From Otoolea sp963657995 (lineage in GTDB: Bacteria > Bacillota > Clostridia > Lachnospirales > Lachnospiraceae), in the NCBI GenBank assembly GCA_963657995.1, contig CAVKOQ010000001.1, positions 1 to 64,000 of the forward strand: a DNA stretch of 64,000 nucleotides. Reading direction: 5' to 3'. Under the pieces are notes generated by a model. It was not told where the DNA came from, searched no databases, and saw nothing but the letters and a program-made list of their open reading frames with translations. This document shows positions 1 to 7,796 of the stretch, in pieces. Position 1 is the first letter of the stretch. Each line of letters begins with the position of its first letter. The translations under genes and the position numbers were made by a program.

Positions 1-25
1 TAAGTATAGCAACAATTTTGTAAAA

Positions 26-85
26 AGAGTGGATGTAAATAGAGTAGATGTAAATAGAGTAGATGTAAACAGGACAGATGGAGAA
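26..85 (+). repeat. 15-bp tandem direct repeat, about 4 units
   Basis: Three near-identical 15-bp units of form AGAGTRGATGTAAAY follow one another from 26 to 70, with a degenerate fourth unit to 85. They lie just upstream of the preferred start of the first gene. In one frame they would encode a VDVNR repeat from a GTG at 29, but nothing like a ribosome-binding site precedes that GTG, so I read them as untranslated leader. Confidence 0.7.
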
Positions 86-91
86 GATATA

Positions 92-589
92 ATGGATTTA
101 CGCGTAAAAATACAACCAAAAGAAATATTTATATATTCAATGTATAATTTCTGGATGGGTATAAGGGGAATTGCGGCTATAATATTGACAGTGCTGGTTA
201 TCATTGCGGCTGCTGCCAGCGAAGAAAGGCTTGGTACACAGGTAACAAATTTTGTAATCCTTGGTGTTATAGCACTTATGGGACTGCAGATTTTTGTGAT
301 TTGGAAACAATCTCAAAACACAGCCAGCGATGCAAAAAACGGAGCAGAGATAGTATTTCATATCGGTAATGAAGGAATCCGTGCCAGACAGGCCAATAAT
401 AAAGGTGAGATAAGCTGGGAGCAGATCATAAAAGTTAAAAATATAGCAGGTATTTATACACTATATTTGGATCGTGACAAGGCATATCTGATGCCAAAAC
501 GGGTTTTCAGAGGTTCTGAGGAACAGATTTTTCTTTCTATGATTACTAAAAATCTTCCTAAAGAAAAGAGAAGAGGAATTCGAGCATGA
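92..589 (+). CDS. YcxB-like membrane protein
   Basis: A 165-residue protein of unknown function. Two hydrophobic segments lie at roughly residues 20-42 and 52-72, followed by a soluble C-terminal domain containing a G-N-E-G-I turn, an 'I-S-W-E-Q-I' strand and 'Y-L-D-R-D-K-A-Y-L-M-P-K-R-V-F'. That layout and the W-x-x-I plus P-K-R-x-F signature resemble the YcxB-like C-terminal domain family found in many Firmicutes. I chose the ATG at 92 because GGAG at 80-83 is well spaced; an upstream GTG at 29 would only add a repeat-encoded peptide. The stop overlaps the start of tsaE in an ATGA junction, so the two are probably translationally coupled. The role of the family is not known. Confidence 0.7.
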   Translation: MDLRVKIQPKEIFIYSMYNFWMGIRGIAAIILTVLVIIAAAASEERLGTQVTNFVILGVIALMGLQIFVIWKQSQNTASDAKNGAEIVFHIGNEGIRARQANNKGEISWEQIIKVKNIAGIYTLYLDRDKAYLMPKRVFRGSEEQIFLSMITKNLPKEKRRGIRA

Positions 590-1011
590 TAATTGAGACT
601 AACAGCCCTGAGGAGACATATGAATATGGGAAGAAACTTGGCATGCAGGCATCATCCGGTCAGATATACTGTCTGAATGGAGACCTTGGCGTCGGAAAGA
701 CTGTATTTACTAAAGGATTTGCTGAAGGACTCGGAATTAAGGACACTGTCAACAGTCCGACATTCACGATTGTTCAGGAGTATGATGACGGTCGTCTTCC
801 GCTTTATCATTTTGATGTATACCGAATCGGCGATGTTGACGAGATGGATGAAATCGGTTATGAGGATTACTTTTACGGAGAAGGCGTCTGCCTGATTGAG
901 TGGTCAGAACGTATCAGGGAGATTTTGCCGGAAAATATGACGACCATTACCATTGAAAAAGATCTTGAAAAAGGATTCGATTATCGGAAAATTTCCGTGA
1001 ATGAGCAGTAG
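586..1011 (+). CDS. tsaE: tRNA threonylcarbamoyladenosine biosynthesis ATPase TsaE
   Basis: TsaE is the small ATPase of the TsaB-TsaD-TsaE complex that makes N6-threonylcarbamoyladenosine at position 37 of tRNAs reading ANN codons. The 141-residue protein is of standard length. The P-loop G-D-L-G-V-G-K-T lies at residues 32-39, the S-P-T-F motif at 57-60, D-V-Y-R at 77-80 and E-W-S-E at 105-108, all diagnostic of the family. It starts by a 4-bp overlap with the gene before it and is followed 21 bp later by tsaB and then rimI, the usual Firmicute order. tsaD sits further downstream in the window, so all complex partners are within about 4.5 kb. Cytoplasmic. Confidence 0.95.
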   Translation: MIIETNSPEETYEYGKKLGMQASSGQIYCLNGDLGVGKTVFTKGFAEGLGIKDTVNSPTFTIVQEYDDGRLPLYHFDVYRIGDVDEMDEIGYEDYFYGEGVCLIEWSERIREILPENMTTITIEKDLEKGFDYRKISVNEQ

Positions 1012-1032
1012 CCAGATGCAGGAGGTAAGAAA

Positions 1033-1782
1033 ATGAGAATTTTGGGAATTGAAAGTGCATCGCTGGTGGCATCGGTTGCGGTTGTTACGGATGATGTTAT
1101 TACAGCTGAGTATACTGTAAATTTGAAGAAAACACATTCACAGACACTTCTTCCGATGATAGATGAGATTATGAAAATGCTGGAGATACCACTGGAGAGT
1201 ATCGATGCGATTGCAGTATCGGGAGGTCCGGGATCTTTTACCGGTCTTCGCATCGGCTCAGCGACAGCCAAGGGGTTGGGACTGGCACTTAAGAAGCCAC
1301 TTATTCATGTGCCGACTATGGATGCTATGGGGTATTGTCTTTATGGTACGAATGCACTCATCTGTCCGATGCTTGATGCAAGACGTCAGCAGGTATATAC
1401 GGGATTGTATCATTATGATGAAAATTTTGAAATTGTCATGGAACAGTGTATTATCGATATACATGAACTGATTGATAATTTAAATAATCGTGGTGAACGT
1501 GTGATCTTCCTTGGTGACGGTGTGGAAGTTAACCGAAAAATTATAGAAGAAGAGATGAAGGTGCCGTATTCATTTGCACCGGCACAGGCAAACCGTCAGC
1601 GGGCGTCGGCAGTGGCGGCTTTGGGAGAAATATATTTTAAAGAAGGAAAGACAGAGACTGCCGCTGAGCATGGACCTGATTATCTGAGAAAATCTCAGGC
1701 AGAACGTGAACGCGACGTAGCAGAAAAGCAGGGAGAGCTTGATAAACTGGCGGCCGGTATCGTGGTCGTAGAAAAAATTTGA
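1033..1782 (+). CDS. tsaB: tRNA threonylcarbamoyladenosine biosynthesis protein TsaB
   Basis: TsaB is an ASKHA-fold paralogue of TsaD that lacks catalysis and acts as its dimer partner in t6A synthesis. The 249-residue sequence begins M-R-I-L-G-I-E-S-A and carries G-P-G-S-F-T-G-L-R at residues 65-73, the conserved glycine-rich loop of the family. The metal-binding H-x-x-x-H seen in TsaD is absent, as expected. AGGAGG just upstream at about 1020-1025 supports the start. It lies between tsaE and rimI and is probably in one transcript with them. The C-terminal tail after residue 225 is rich in K and E. Confidence 0.94.
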   Translation: MRILGIESASLVASVAVVTDDVITAEYTVNLKKTHSQTLLPMIDEIMKMLEIPLESIDAIAVSGGPGSFTGLRIGSATAKGLGLALKKPLIHVPTMDAMGYCLYGTNALICPMLDARRQQVYTGLYHYDENFEIVMEQCIIDIHELIDNLNNRGERVIFLGDGVEVNRKIIEEEMKVPYSFAPAQANRQRASAVAALGEIYFKEGKTETAAEHGPDYLRKSQAERERDVAEKQGELDKLAAGIVVVEKI

Positions 1783-1817
1783 TTATGAAATGCTCTTAGA
1801 GTGTTATTGGAGAAAAA

Positions 1818-2291
1818 ATGACAATTAGCCGTGAGTTTAAAAAGAAAGTGCAGATTGAAGAATTTCAGCAGGAACACATTCTGGCTGTTCGTGCCATTGA
1901 ATTGGAATGTTTTTCAGATGCATGGTCTGAAAATATTTTGAATTCACTTATAGATAGTGGTCTGGATAAAACATGGGTGCTAACGGAAGATGCGACTATA
2001 TGCGGCTATTGTAATTTTCGAATTATAGCCGGAGAGGGTGAGCTGATGCGGATTGCACTCAGCAGTAAGTACCGCGGACAGGGTTATGGACGGATTTTGA
2101 TGGAACAACTACTAGATGAAGCTAAAATAAATGAAATTTGTGATATTACTCTGGAAGTTCGTGCTTCCAACATGAAGGCAATAGCATTATACGAGTCATA
2201 TGGTTTCAAAAAAGAAGCGGTTCGGAAAAATTATTACAGTGATCCTGTAGAAGATGCTGTTATTTATTGGAGAAGGAAAACTATTCGGTAG
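1818..2291 (+). CDS. rimI: Ribosomal-protein-alanine N-acetyltransferase RimI
   Basis: A GNAT-fold N-acetyltransferase of 157 residues. The acetyl-CoA pyrophosphate loop R-G-Q-G-Y-G lies at residues 86-91, and the family signature L-E-V-R-A-S-N-x-x-A-I-x-L-Y-x-x-x-G-F spans 112-130; this combination is typical of RimI, which acetylates the N-terminal alanine of ribosomal protein S18. The tsaE-tsaB-rimI order is common and supports the call. A GGAG lies 6 bases before the ATG. The first 12 residues are a little longer than in many homologues. Substrate choice cannot be read from sequence, so other N-terminal targets are possible. Confidence 0.88.
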   Translation: MTISREFKKKVQIEEFQQEHILAVRAIELECFSDAWSENILNSLIDSGLDKTWVLTEDATICGYCNFRIIAGEGELMRIALSSKYRGQGYGRILMEQLLDEAKINEICDITLEVRASNMKAIALYESYGFKKEAVRKNYYSDPVEDAVIYWRRKTIR

Positions 2292-2326
2292 AATGTGTCA
2301 AACGGTCATGACATGAAAAGAGGGTA

Positions 2327-2355
2327 TTGACACGAATAACAGAAACGGATATACT
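2327..2355 (+). promoter_or_regulatory. Sigma-A-type promoter for the ACT-rnz-tsaD-ispD group
   Basis: TTGACA at 2327-2332, 17-bp spacer, TATACT at 2350-2355. It lies in the gap after rimI and directs transcription into the ACT-domain gene, with a leader of about 55 bases. Both boxes are near consensus. Confidence 0.8.
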
Positions 2356-2417
2356 ATTTAGCAAGTAAAAGCGTAACACTTTACAGTGCTAAATCAAAAC
2401 AATTACAGGAGGTTTAT

Positions 2418-2822
2418 ATGCTTAGTCAGGTTTCAATTTTCGCAGAAAATAAGAAAGGTCGTTTGCAGAATATCACATCCATTCTGCAGAAGGAGAATAT
2501 TAATATATGGGGTTCGATAACCAATGATAGTGCTGAATATGGTATCGTTCGTATGGTTGTATCAAATCCTGAACAGGCTGAAAAAGTACTTGTGGACGCA
2601 GGCTATCTTTGTCGTCTTACTGAGGTGCTTGGTGTAGAACTCGATGATGAGGTAGGAGCACTTAATAGACTTCTTATTTCACTCGAAGAGAGCAATATCA
2701 ACGTGGACTATCTCTATCTGTCATTCAACCGTGATTCCGGAAAGCCGGTTATGGTTTTACATACGGATGATGTCAGAGAGGTAAGCTTTTGCCTGACATC
2801 CAAGGGCTACAACGTCCTGTAA
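2418..2822 (+). CDS. Tandem ACT-domain protein
   Basis: A 134-residue protein made of two ACT domains and nothing else. The first covers about residues 3-65 (S-Q-V-S-I-F-A-E-N-K-K-G-R-L start, then the typical G-I-V-R-M-V-V strand), the second about 70-134. ACT domains bind amino acids and regulate enzymes; free-standing tandem ACT proteins are widespread in Clostridia but their partners are mostly unknown. The strong AGGAGG before the ATG and the promoter at 2327 make it the first gene of a transcript that continues into rnz. No enzyme domain is present, so an effector-binding regulatory role is inferred only. Confidence 0.8.
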   Translation: MLSQVSIFAENKKGRLQNITSILQKENINIWGSITNDSAEYGIVRMVVSNPEQAEKVLVDAGYLCRLTEVLGVELDDEVGALNRLLISLEESNINVDYLYLSFNRDSGKPVMVLHTDDVREVSFCLTSKGYNVL

Positions 2823-2845
2823 CGTATTAGAAAAGAGGATATTTA

Positions 2846-3757
2846 ATGTTAGATTTATGTTTGCTTGGAACCGGAGGAATGATGCCACTGCCATACAGGT
2901 GGCTGACAGCTTTGATGGTTCGTTGTTCGGGTAGTAATCTTCTGATAGACTGCGGTGAGGGAACTCAGGTTGCACTTAAAGAGAAGGGATGGAGCCCTAA
3001 ACCGGTAGATGTGATTTGTTTTACACATTATCATGCAGATCACATCAGTGGGTTGCCTGGACTTTTGCTTACGATGGGAAATGCAGAGCGGACTGAACCT
3101 GTCACGATGATAGGTCCAAAAGGCTTAGAGCGTGTAGTAAATGCACTGCGAACGATTGCCCCTGAGCTTCCATTTCAGCTGGAATTTAAGGAAATGACCG
3201 AAGCAAGGCATAATTTTCACATCGGACCATATGTGATAGATGCATACCGTGTTAATCACAATGTAACCTGTTATGGATATGCTGTTTCTATTCCGAGAAA
3301 GGGACGCTTTGACGTCGAAAGAGCTAAGGAGTTCGAGATTCCTCAAAAGTTCTGGAGCAGACTGCAAAAGGGAGAAACGATAGAAGAAGATGGCAGAGTA
3401 CTGACGCCTGACATGGTGCTTGGAGAAGACAGAAAGGGAATCAAGGTAGCATATTGTACTGATACAAGGCCACTGCCTGTGATTTCTGAATATGCCAAGG
3501 ATGCGGATCTCTTTATATGTGAAGGAATGTACGGCGAGGATGGAAAAGAGGCCAAGGCCAAGGAATACAAGCATATGACATTTCAGGAGGCTGCACATCT
3601 TGCCAAGGCGGCAGATCCAAAGGAAATGTGGCTTACACATTATAGCCCATCTCTGACAAGGCCGGATGATTATATGGACAAGGTTCGTGAGATATTCCCG
3701 AGAGCTAAGGCAGCCAGGGATGGCTGGAGCGTTGAACTGGGATTTGATGAGGAGTAA
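2846..3757 (+). CDS. rnz: Ribonuclease Z (tRNA 3'-processing endonuclease)
   Basis: RNase Z removes 3' trailers from tRNA precursors that lack an encoded CCA. This metallo-beta-lactamase-fold protein has 303 residues, matching the short bacterial form. The zinc-binding H-Y-H-A-D-H motif is at residues 61-66; further ligands are visible as N-H-N-V near 135, C-T-D-T near 206 and L-T-H-Y-S near 265. The G-E-G-T-Q motif at 37-41 is typical of the family. Both tRNAs seen in this window lack encoded CCA, so such processing is needed. The gene lies 23 bp after the ACT gene and 5 bp before tsaD, suggesting an operon. Confidence 0.92.
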   Translation: MLDLCLLGTGGMMPLPYRWLTALMVRCSGSNLLIDCGEGTQVALKEKGWSPKPVDVICFTHYHADHISGLPGLLLTMGNAERTEPVTMIGPKGLERVVNALRTIAPELPFQLEFKEMTEARHNFHIGPYVIDAYRVNHNVTCYGYAVSIPRKGRFDVERAKEFEIPQKFWSRLQKGETIEEDGRVLTPDMVLGEDRKGIKVAYCTDTRPLPVISEYAKDADLFICEGMYGEDGKEAKAKEYKHMTFQEAAHLAKAADPKEMWLTHYSPSLTRPDDYMDKVREIFPRAKAARDGWSVELGFDEE

Positions 3758-3762
3758 GCACG

Positions 3763-4887
3763 ATGCAGACAGACGAAATGAAAGAGAATATAAAAGAAAA
3801 AAAGGAAGAATCTGGTGATGTGATGGCACCAAATACAGAGACTTCAGGCTGTGAGAGAGAAAAAAAAGAAGATGATGTCTATATTCTTGCGATAGAGAGT
3901 TCGTGTGATGAGACGGCAGCATCGGTTGTGAAAAACGGCAGAACTGTTCTATCCAACATTATATCATCCCAGATTGATCTTCATACGCTGTTTGGCGGTG
4001 TTGTACCGGAGATTGCATCAAGAAAGCATATAGAAAAGATTAACCAGGTTATAGAAGAAGCACTTACAGAAGCTCATATGACACTGGAAGAGATAACTGC
4101 GATTGCGGTTACCTATGGTCCTGGCCTTGTAGGAGCACTTTTGGTTGGTGTGGCAGAGGCAAAGGCATTGGCTTATGCAGCGAAGAAACCGCTTGTTGGA
4201 GTTCATCATATCGAAGGTCACGTGTCGGCCAATTTTATAGAAAATCCTGATCTTGAACCACCGTTTATGTGTCTTATTGTATCAGGTGGTCATACACATC
4301 TGGTTATTGTCAAGGATTATGGCGAATTTGAGATACTGGGACGCACTCGTGACGATGCGGCAGGTGAAGCCTTTGATAAGGTGGCCAGAGCGGTAGGACT
4401 TGGATACCCAGGTGGACCTAAGGTGGATAAGGCAGCAAAAGAGGGAAATCCTCATGCGATTGAATTTCCTCGTGCAAAGGTTGGAGATAATCCGTATGAT
4501 TTTAGCTTCAGTGGCCTAAAATCAGCGGTGTTAAACTACATTAATCATGCAAAGATGATGGGCGAAGAGATAAATGTTCCTGACCTTGCGGCTTCATTTC
4601 AAAATGCTGTTGTGGAGGTGCTGGTATCCCGGACGATTGAGGCAGCTAAAAAACATGGATATAAGAAAGTTGCGATTGCCGGAGGTGTAGCATCCAATTC
4701 GGCTCTTCGCGAAGGTATGGAGAAAGCCTGCAAGGATGCAGGTATTGAATTCTTTCATCCGTCACCTATCTTTTGTACGGACAATGCGGCAATGATTGGT
4801 GCAGCAGCCTATTATGAATATAAGAAGGGGGCACGTGCAGGCTGGGATCTGAATGCTGTGCCAAATCTTAAGCTGGGAGAGAGATAA
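3763..4887 (+). CDS. tsaD: tRNA N6-adenosine threonylcarbamoyltransferase TsaD
   Basis: TsaD transfers the threonylcarbamoyl group from its AMP adduct to A37 of tRNA, working with TsaB and TsaE. The core starts at residue 40 with Y-I-L-A-I-E-S-S-C-D-E-T; the metal-binding pair H149 and H153 (H-I-E-G-H) and the S-G-G-H-T loop at 174-178 are intact, and C-terminal V-A-G-G-V-A-S-N-S matches the family. At 374 residues it is longer than usual because of about 38 extra N-terminal residues rich in Lys and Glu. GAGGAG at 3749-3754 fits the ATG at 3763, so the extension is probably translated; later in-frame ATGs have poorer sites. Only 5 bp separate it from rnz. Confidence 0.94.
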   Translation: MQTDEMKENIKEKKEESGDVMAPNTETSGCEREKKEDDVYILAIESSCDETAASVVKNGRTVLSNIISSQIDLHTLFGGVVPEIASRKHIEKINQVIEEALTEAHMTLEEITAIAVTYGPGLVGALLVGVAEAKALAYAAKKPLVGVHHIEGHVSANFIENPDLEPPFMCLIVSGGHTHLVIVKDYGEFEILGRTRDDAAGEAFDKVARAVGLGYPGGPKVDKAAKEGNPHAIEFPRAKVGDNPYDFSFSGLKSAVLNYINHAKMMGEEINVPDLAASFQNAVVEVLVSRTIEAAKKHGYKKVAIAGGVASNSALREGMEKACKDAGIEFFHPSPIFCTDNAAMIGAAAYYEYKKGARAGWDLNAVPNLKLGER

Positions 4888-4949
4888 GCTGTTATAAGAG
4901 AGAGAAAATATCCATTACCAGGGCATTGGCATCATTGAGGATGAAAAGT

Positions 4950-5720
4950 ATGGAATATACATCGAATAAATTTGCTGAAAATAAATCCGAAACATCTCGG
5001 ATAGCTGCTATCGTTCTGGCAGCCGGACAGGGAAAACGGATGAAAAGCAAGATTCAGAAACAATTTCTCCTTTTGGAAGAAAAACCTGTCATCTGGTATG
5101 CACTTCATGCCTTTGAGTCAAGTATGGTGGATGACATTATTTTGGTGACGGGAGCGGATGAAATCTCATATTGTGAAAAAGAGATTGTAGAAAAATATGG
5201 ATTTTCAAAGGTACGAGCCGTTGTCTCGGGCGGAAAAGAGCGTTATCATTCGGTATATGAGGGTTTAAAGGCAATTGAGAATGCCCTGGCCTATAAAGAG
5301 GACGATATAGTGCTGATTCATGACGGTGCACGCCCATTTGTTGATGATGCGATGATTGAACGAATCGTAGCAGATGTGCGTAGTTGCGGTGCAGCTGTAG
5401 CAGGGATGCCGTCAAAGGACACAGTTAAGCTGTCAGATGAAAGCGGTTTTGCTTCTGTAACACCTGATAGGGCAAAAGTCTGGACGATCCAGACTCCGCA
5501 GGGATTTGATTATAGGCTGATTAGAAAAGCATATGACAAGATGATGAGTCACGAAGAATATCAAAATGGCATAACGGATGATGCGATGGTGGTCGAGACT
5601 ATGACCGAACACAAGGTGCGGCTGACTGAAGGAGCGTATCGAAATATCAAGGTCACGACACCAGAAGATATGGAAATAGCAACCGCTTTTTTAAGAAAAA
5701 ATAGAATAAAAAATAAATAA
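4950..5720 (+). CDS. ispD: 2-C-methyl-D-erythritol 4-phosphate cytidylyltransferase IspD
   Basis: IspD joins CTP and 2-C-methylerythritol 4-phosphate in the non-mevalonate isoprenoid pathway. The nucleotide-binding motif A-A-I-V-L-A-A-G-Q-G-K-R-M lies near the N-terminus, followed by H-D-G-A-R-P-F and by T-P-Q-G-F, all signatures of the family. The 256-residue protein starts with about 18 extra residues before the core. I prefer the ATG at 4950 because GAGG at 4937-4940 is properly spaced; an ATG at 4941 is too close and a TTG at 4926 has no site. It lies 62 bp after tsaD, likely the end of that transcript, since a strong promoter follows it. Confidence 0.93.
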   Translation: MEYTSNKFAENKSETSRIAAIVLAAGQGKRMKSKIQKQFLLLEEKPVIWYALHAFESSMVDDIILVTGADEISYCEKEIVEKYGFSKVRAVVSGGKERYHSVYEGLKAIENALAYKEDDIVLIHDGARPFVDDAMIERIVADVRSCGAAVAGMPSKDTVKLSDESGFASVTPDRAKVWTIQTPQGFDYRLIRKAYDKMMSHEEYQNGITDDAMVVETMTEHKVRLTEGAYRNIKVTTPEDMEIATAFLRKNRIKNK

Positions 5721-5736
5721 AAAATAAACAAGTCTA

Positions 5737-5766
5737 TTGACAATCCTGGGATTTGTATGATATAGT
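5737..5766 (+). promoter_or_regulatory. Promoter of the rplJ-rplL unit
   Basis: TTGACA at 5737-5742, 18-bp spacer and TATAGT at 5761-5766, placing the transcript start near 5773, at the beginning of the L10 leader. Confidence 0.75.
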
Positions 5767-5773
5767 ACTCCTT

Positions 5774-5905
5774 GTGTTTAACTGCCGAAGACAGCAGGTG
5801 CCGAAAGGCATAAGGATGTAAACGCCTGCCGAGGGAACTGATATAGACGTATATTTCTATCCCTCTGTCTGACGATTGACAGGGGATTTTTTTTACAGGA
5901 ACGTT
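5774..5905 (+). ncRNA. Ribosomal protein L10 leader with attenuator
   Basis: The leader of rplJ-rplL shows the conserved L10-leader core: a GCAGG...CCTGC stem at about 5793-5829 enclosing the GCCGAAAGGC hairpin and the purine-rich internal loop to which L10 with L7/L12 is known to bind in other bacteria. Downstream, CCCTCTGTC (5861-5869) pairs with GACAGGGG (5878-5885) ahead of a run of eight T, an intrinsic terminator. GAGGGA at 5831-5836 can pair instead with TCCCTC at 5860-5865, which would break the terminator. The layout supports autogenous attenuation of rplJ-rplL; the structure was worked out by eye. Confidence 0.85.
5859..5894 (+). terminator. Attenuator terminator in L10 leader
   Basis: Stem CCCTCTGTC/GACAGGGG followed by ATTTTTTTT. 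It sits inside the rplJ leader, 50 bases before the start codon, so it is regulatory rather than a gene end. Confidence 0.75.
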
Positions 5906-5946
5906 TACCAGGCGGTTATAGAAATAAAACAGGAGGTAAACCATTC

Positions 5947-6435
5947 ATGGCAAAAGTTGAATTAAAGCAGCCTATCGTTGCTGAAATTGCAGAATTATTC
6001 AACGGTGCTAAGGGCGCAGTAGTAGTTGACTACCGTGGACTGACAGTTGAGCAGGATACGCAGCTCCGTAAGCAGTTAAGAGAAGCCGGTGTTACTTATA
6101 AAGTATATAAGAACACTATGATTCGCTTCGCTGCAAAAGGTACTGAGTTTGAGGCTCTTGAGGCAAATCTGGAAGGTCCGACCGCTCTTGCTGTATCTAA
6201 AGAGGACGCTACAGCTCCAGCAAGAATTTTAGCTGAGTTCGCTAAGAAAGCTGATAAGCTTGAACTTAAGGGTGGTGTTGTAGAGGGTACCTACTATGAT
6301 GAGAAGGGTATTCAGGTTATTGCAACTATCCCGTCCAGAGAAGTTCTTCTTGGAAAACTTCTTGGAAGCATGCAGTCTCCGATCACAAACTTTGCTCGTG
6401 TTATCAAACAGATCGCAGAGCAGCAGGAGGCATAA
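5947..6435 (+). CDS. rplJ: 50S ribosomal protein L10
   Basis: L10 forms the base of the ribosomal stalk and carries the L7/L12 dimers on the large subunit. The 162-residue protein has the expected N-terminal globular domain with V-D-Y-R-G-L-T-V and Y-K-V-Y-K-N-T (rRNA binding) and a C-terminal helix that binds L7/L12. AGGAGG at about 5931-5936 precedes the ATG. It follows the attenuated leader and is followed 105 bp later by rplL. The upstream genes usually found with it (rplK, rplA) are not here; ispD is. Confidence 0.97.
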   Translation: MAKVELKQPIVAEIAELFNGAKGAVVVDYRGLTVEQDTQLRKQLREAGVTYKVYKNTMIRFAAKGTEFEALEANLEGPTALAVSKEDATAPARILAEFAKKADKLELKGGVVEGTYYDEKGIQVIATIPSREVLLGKLLGSMQSPITNFARVIKQIAEQQEA

Positions 6436-6540
6436 GCTCCTTACCTGCAAGGCAGGACAAAGGATGCGTGAAAGCCGCATAGAAAATTTGAGAGCCGCAT
6501 AAGGCTGATTTAAAAATTATTCAATAGGAGGAATATTAAA

Positions 6541-6912
6541 ATGGCAAAGTTAACAACAGCTGAGTTCATTGAAGCTATTAAAGAATTATCCGTATTAGAG
6601 TTAAACGATTTAGTAAAAGCTTGCGAGGAAGAGTTCGGTGTATCCGCAGCAGCAGGCGTTGTTGTAGCAGCAGCAGGTGCAGCTGAGGCAGCTGAAGAGA
6701 AGACTGAGTTCGACGTAGAGCTGACAGAGGTTGGCCCGAACAAAGTTAAAGTTATCAAAGTAGTTCGTGAAGCTACAGGTCTTGGTCTGAAAGAGGCTAA
6801 GGAAGTAGTTGACGGTGCTCCGAAGGTAGTTAAGGCTGGCGCTTCTAAGGAAGAGGCTGAGGACATCAAGACTAAATTAGAGGCTGAGGGTGCTAAAGTT
6901 ACTCTTAAGTAA
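6541..6912 (+). CDS. rplL: 50S ribosomal protein L7/L12
   Basis: L7/L12 is the multi-copy stalk protein that recruits translation factors. The 123-residue sequence shows the N-terminal dimerisation domain, an Ala-rich hinge at about 37-52, and the C-terminal domain with K-V-I-K-V-V-R-E and G-L-G-L-K-E-A-K-x-V-V-D-G-A-P. It follows rplJ with its own AGGAGG and ends at an intrinsic terminator 39 bases past the stop. Codon use is strongly biased, as in highly expressed genes. Confidence 0.97.
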   Translation: MAKLTTAEFIEAIKELSVLELNDLVKACEEEFGVSAAAGVVVAAAGAAEAAEEKTEFDVELTEVGPNKVKVIKVVREATGLGLKEAKEVVDGAPKVVKAGASKEEAEDIKTKLEAEGAKVTLK

Positions 6913-6950
6913 TTCTAATAATACCTTAAAACTGATTGCATTACAAATGA

Positions 6951-6988
6951 AGATCCGGTGTGTGCTTTGGCACATATCGGATCTTTTT
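6951..6988 (+). terminator. Intrinsic terminator after rplL
   Basis: AGATCCG at 6951 pairs with CGGATCT at 6978-6984, with GTGTGTGC/GCACATA extending the stem, followed by a T run. Confidence 0.9.
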
Positions 6989-7013
6989 GCTGTATAGAGC
7001 TTTTTCTTCTGGG

Positions 7014-7042
7014 TTGAGAAACTGCATCGCTTGTGATAAAAT
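7014..7042 (+). promoter_or_regulatory. Promoter of ung
   Basis: TTGAGA at 7014-7019, 17-bp spacer, TAAAAT at 7037-7042 with an upstream TG (extended -10). It lies 50 bases before the ung start. Confidence 0.75.
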
Positions 7043-7091
7043 AAATCTGTTTAAAAAAAGACAACAATGATACTTATGAGAGGACATAGCG

Positions 7092-7766
7092 ATGGGAGCA
7101 ATCAGCAACGACTGGCTGACTCCGCTAAGCGGAGAATTTAAAGATCCGTATTACAGAAAATTATATGATACTGTGAAACGGGAATATGAAACACATGTAG
7201 TATATCCTGATGCAAATGATATTTTTAATGCATTCGATTTTACTCCTCTTTCTGAGGTAAAAGTGGTGATTTTGGGTCAGGATCCGTATCATGGACCGGG
7301 TCAGGCACACGGACTTTGCTTTTCGGTAAAGCCTGACGTTGACATACCACCGTCTTTGGTTAATATTTATCAGGAATTACATGATGATCTTGGCTGTTAC
7401 ATCCCCAATAATGGCTACCTTACAAAATGGGCCAAGCAGGGGGTCATGCTTTTGAATACAGTACTTACTGTACGAGCACATCAGGCTAATTCACATAAGG
7501 GAATTGGCTGGGAGAGGTTCACTGATGCAGCCATAAGAATTTTAAATGAACAGGATCGCCCTATAGTGTTTATCCTATGGGGACGGCCGGCACAGGCAAA
7601 GAAAAGTATGCTTAATAATCCTAAACATTTGATATTGGAGGCACCACATCCGAGTCCGTTGTCTGCGTATCGCGGATTTTTTGGCAGCCGTCCATTCAGC
7701 AAGACCAATGATTTCTTGGTAAATCATGGTGTTGCTCCTATAGACTGGCAGATAGAGAACGTGTAG
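7092..7766 (+). CDS. ung: Uracil-DNA glycosylase (family 1)
   Basis: Ung removes uracil from DNA, starting base-excision repair. The 224-residue protein has the family-1 water-activating loop G-Q-D-P-Y-H at residues 62-67 (catalytic Asp64), and the C-terminal H-P-S-P-L-S-x-x-R-G-F-F-G minor-groove loop near 186-198. Length and motifs match the family closely. It has its own promoter after the rplL terminator and lies 30 bp ahead of uppP. It acts in the cytoplasm. Confidence 0.96.
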   Translation: MGAISNDWLTPLSGEFKDPYYRKLYDTVKREYETHVVYPDANDIFNAFDFTPLSEVKVVILGQDPYHGPGQAHGLCFSVKPDVDIPPSLVNIYQELHDDLGCYIPNNGYLTKWAKQGVMLLNTVLTVRAHQANSHKGIGWERFTDAAIRILNEQDRPIVFILWGRPAQAKKSMLNNPKHLILEAPHPSPLSAYRGFFGSRPFSKTNDFLVNHGVAPIDWQIENV

Positions 7767-7796
7767 GTTATTCTGCACGGATGAGAAGGAGAAAAC

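Noticed and set aside
29..91. GTG start at 29 for the first gene
   Set aside because: It would translate the direct repeats and has no ribosome-binding site, while the ATG at 92 has a good one.
3125..3922. 265-codon minus-strand frame over rnz and tsaD
   Set aside because: Both + strand genes are well supported and the antisense translation is low-complexity without motifs.
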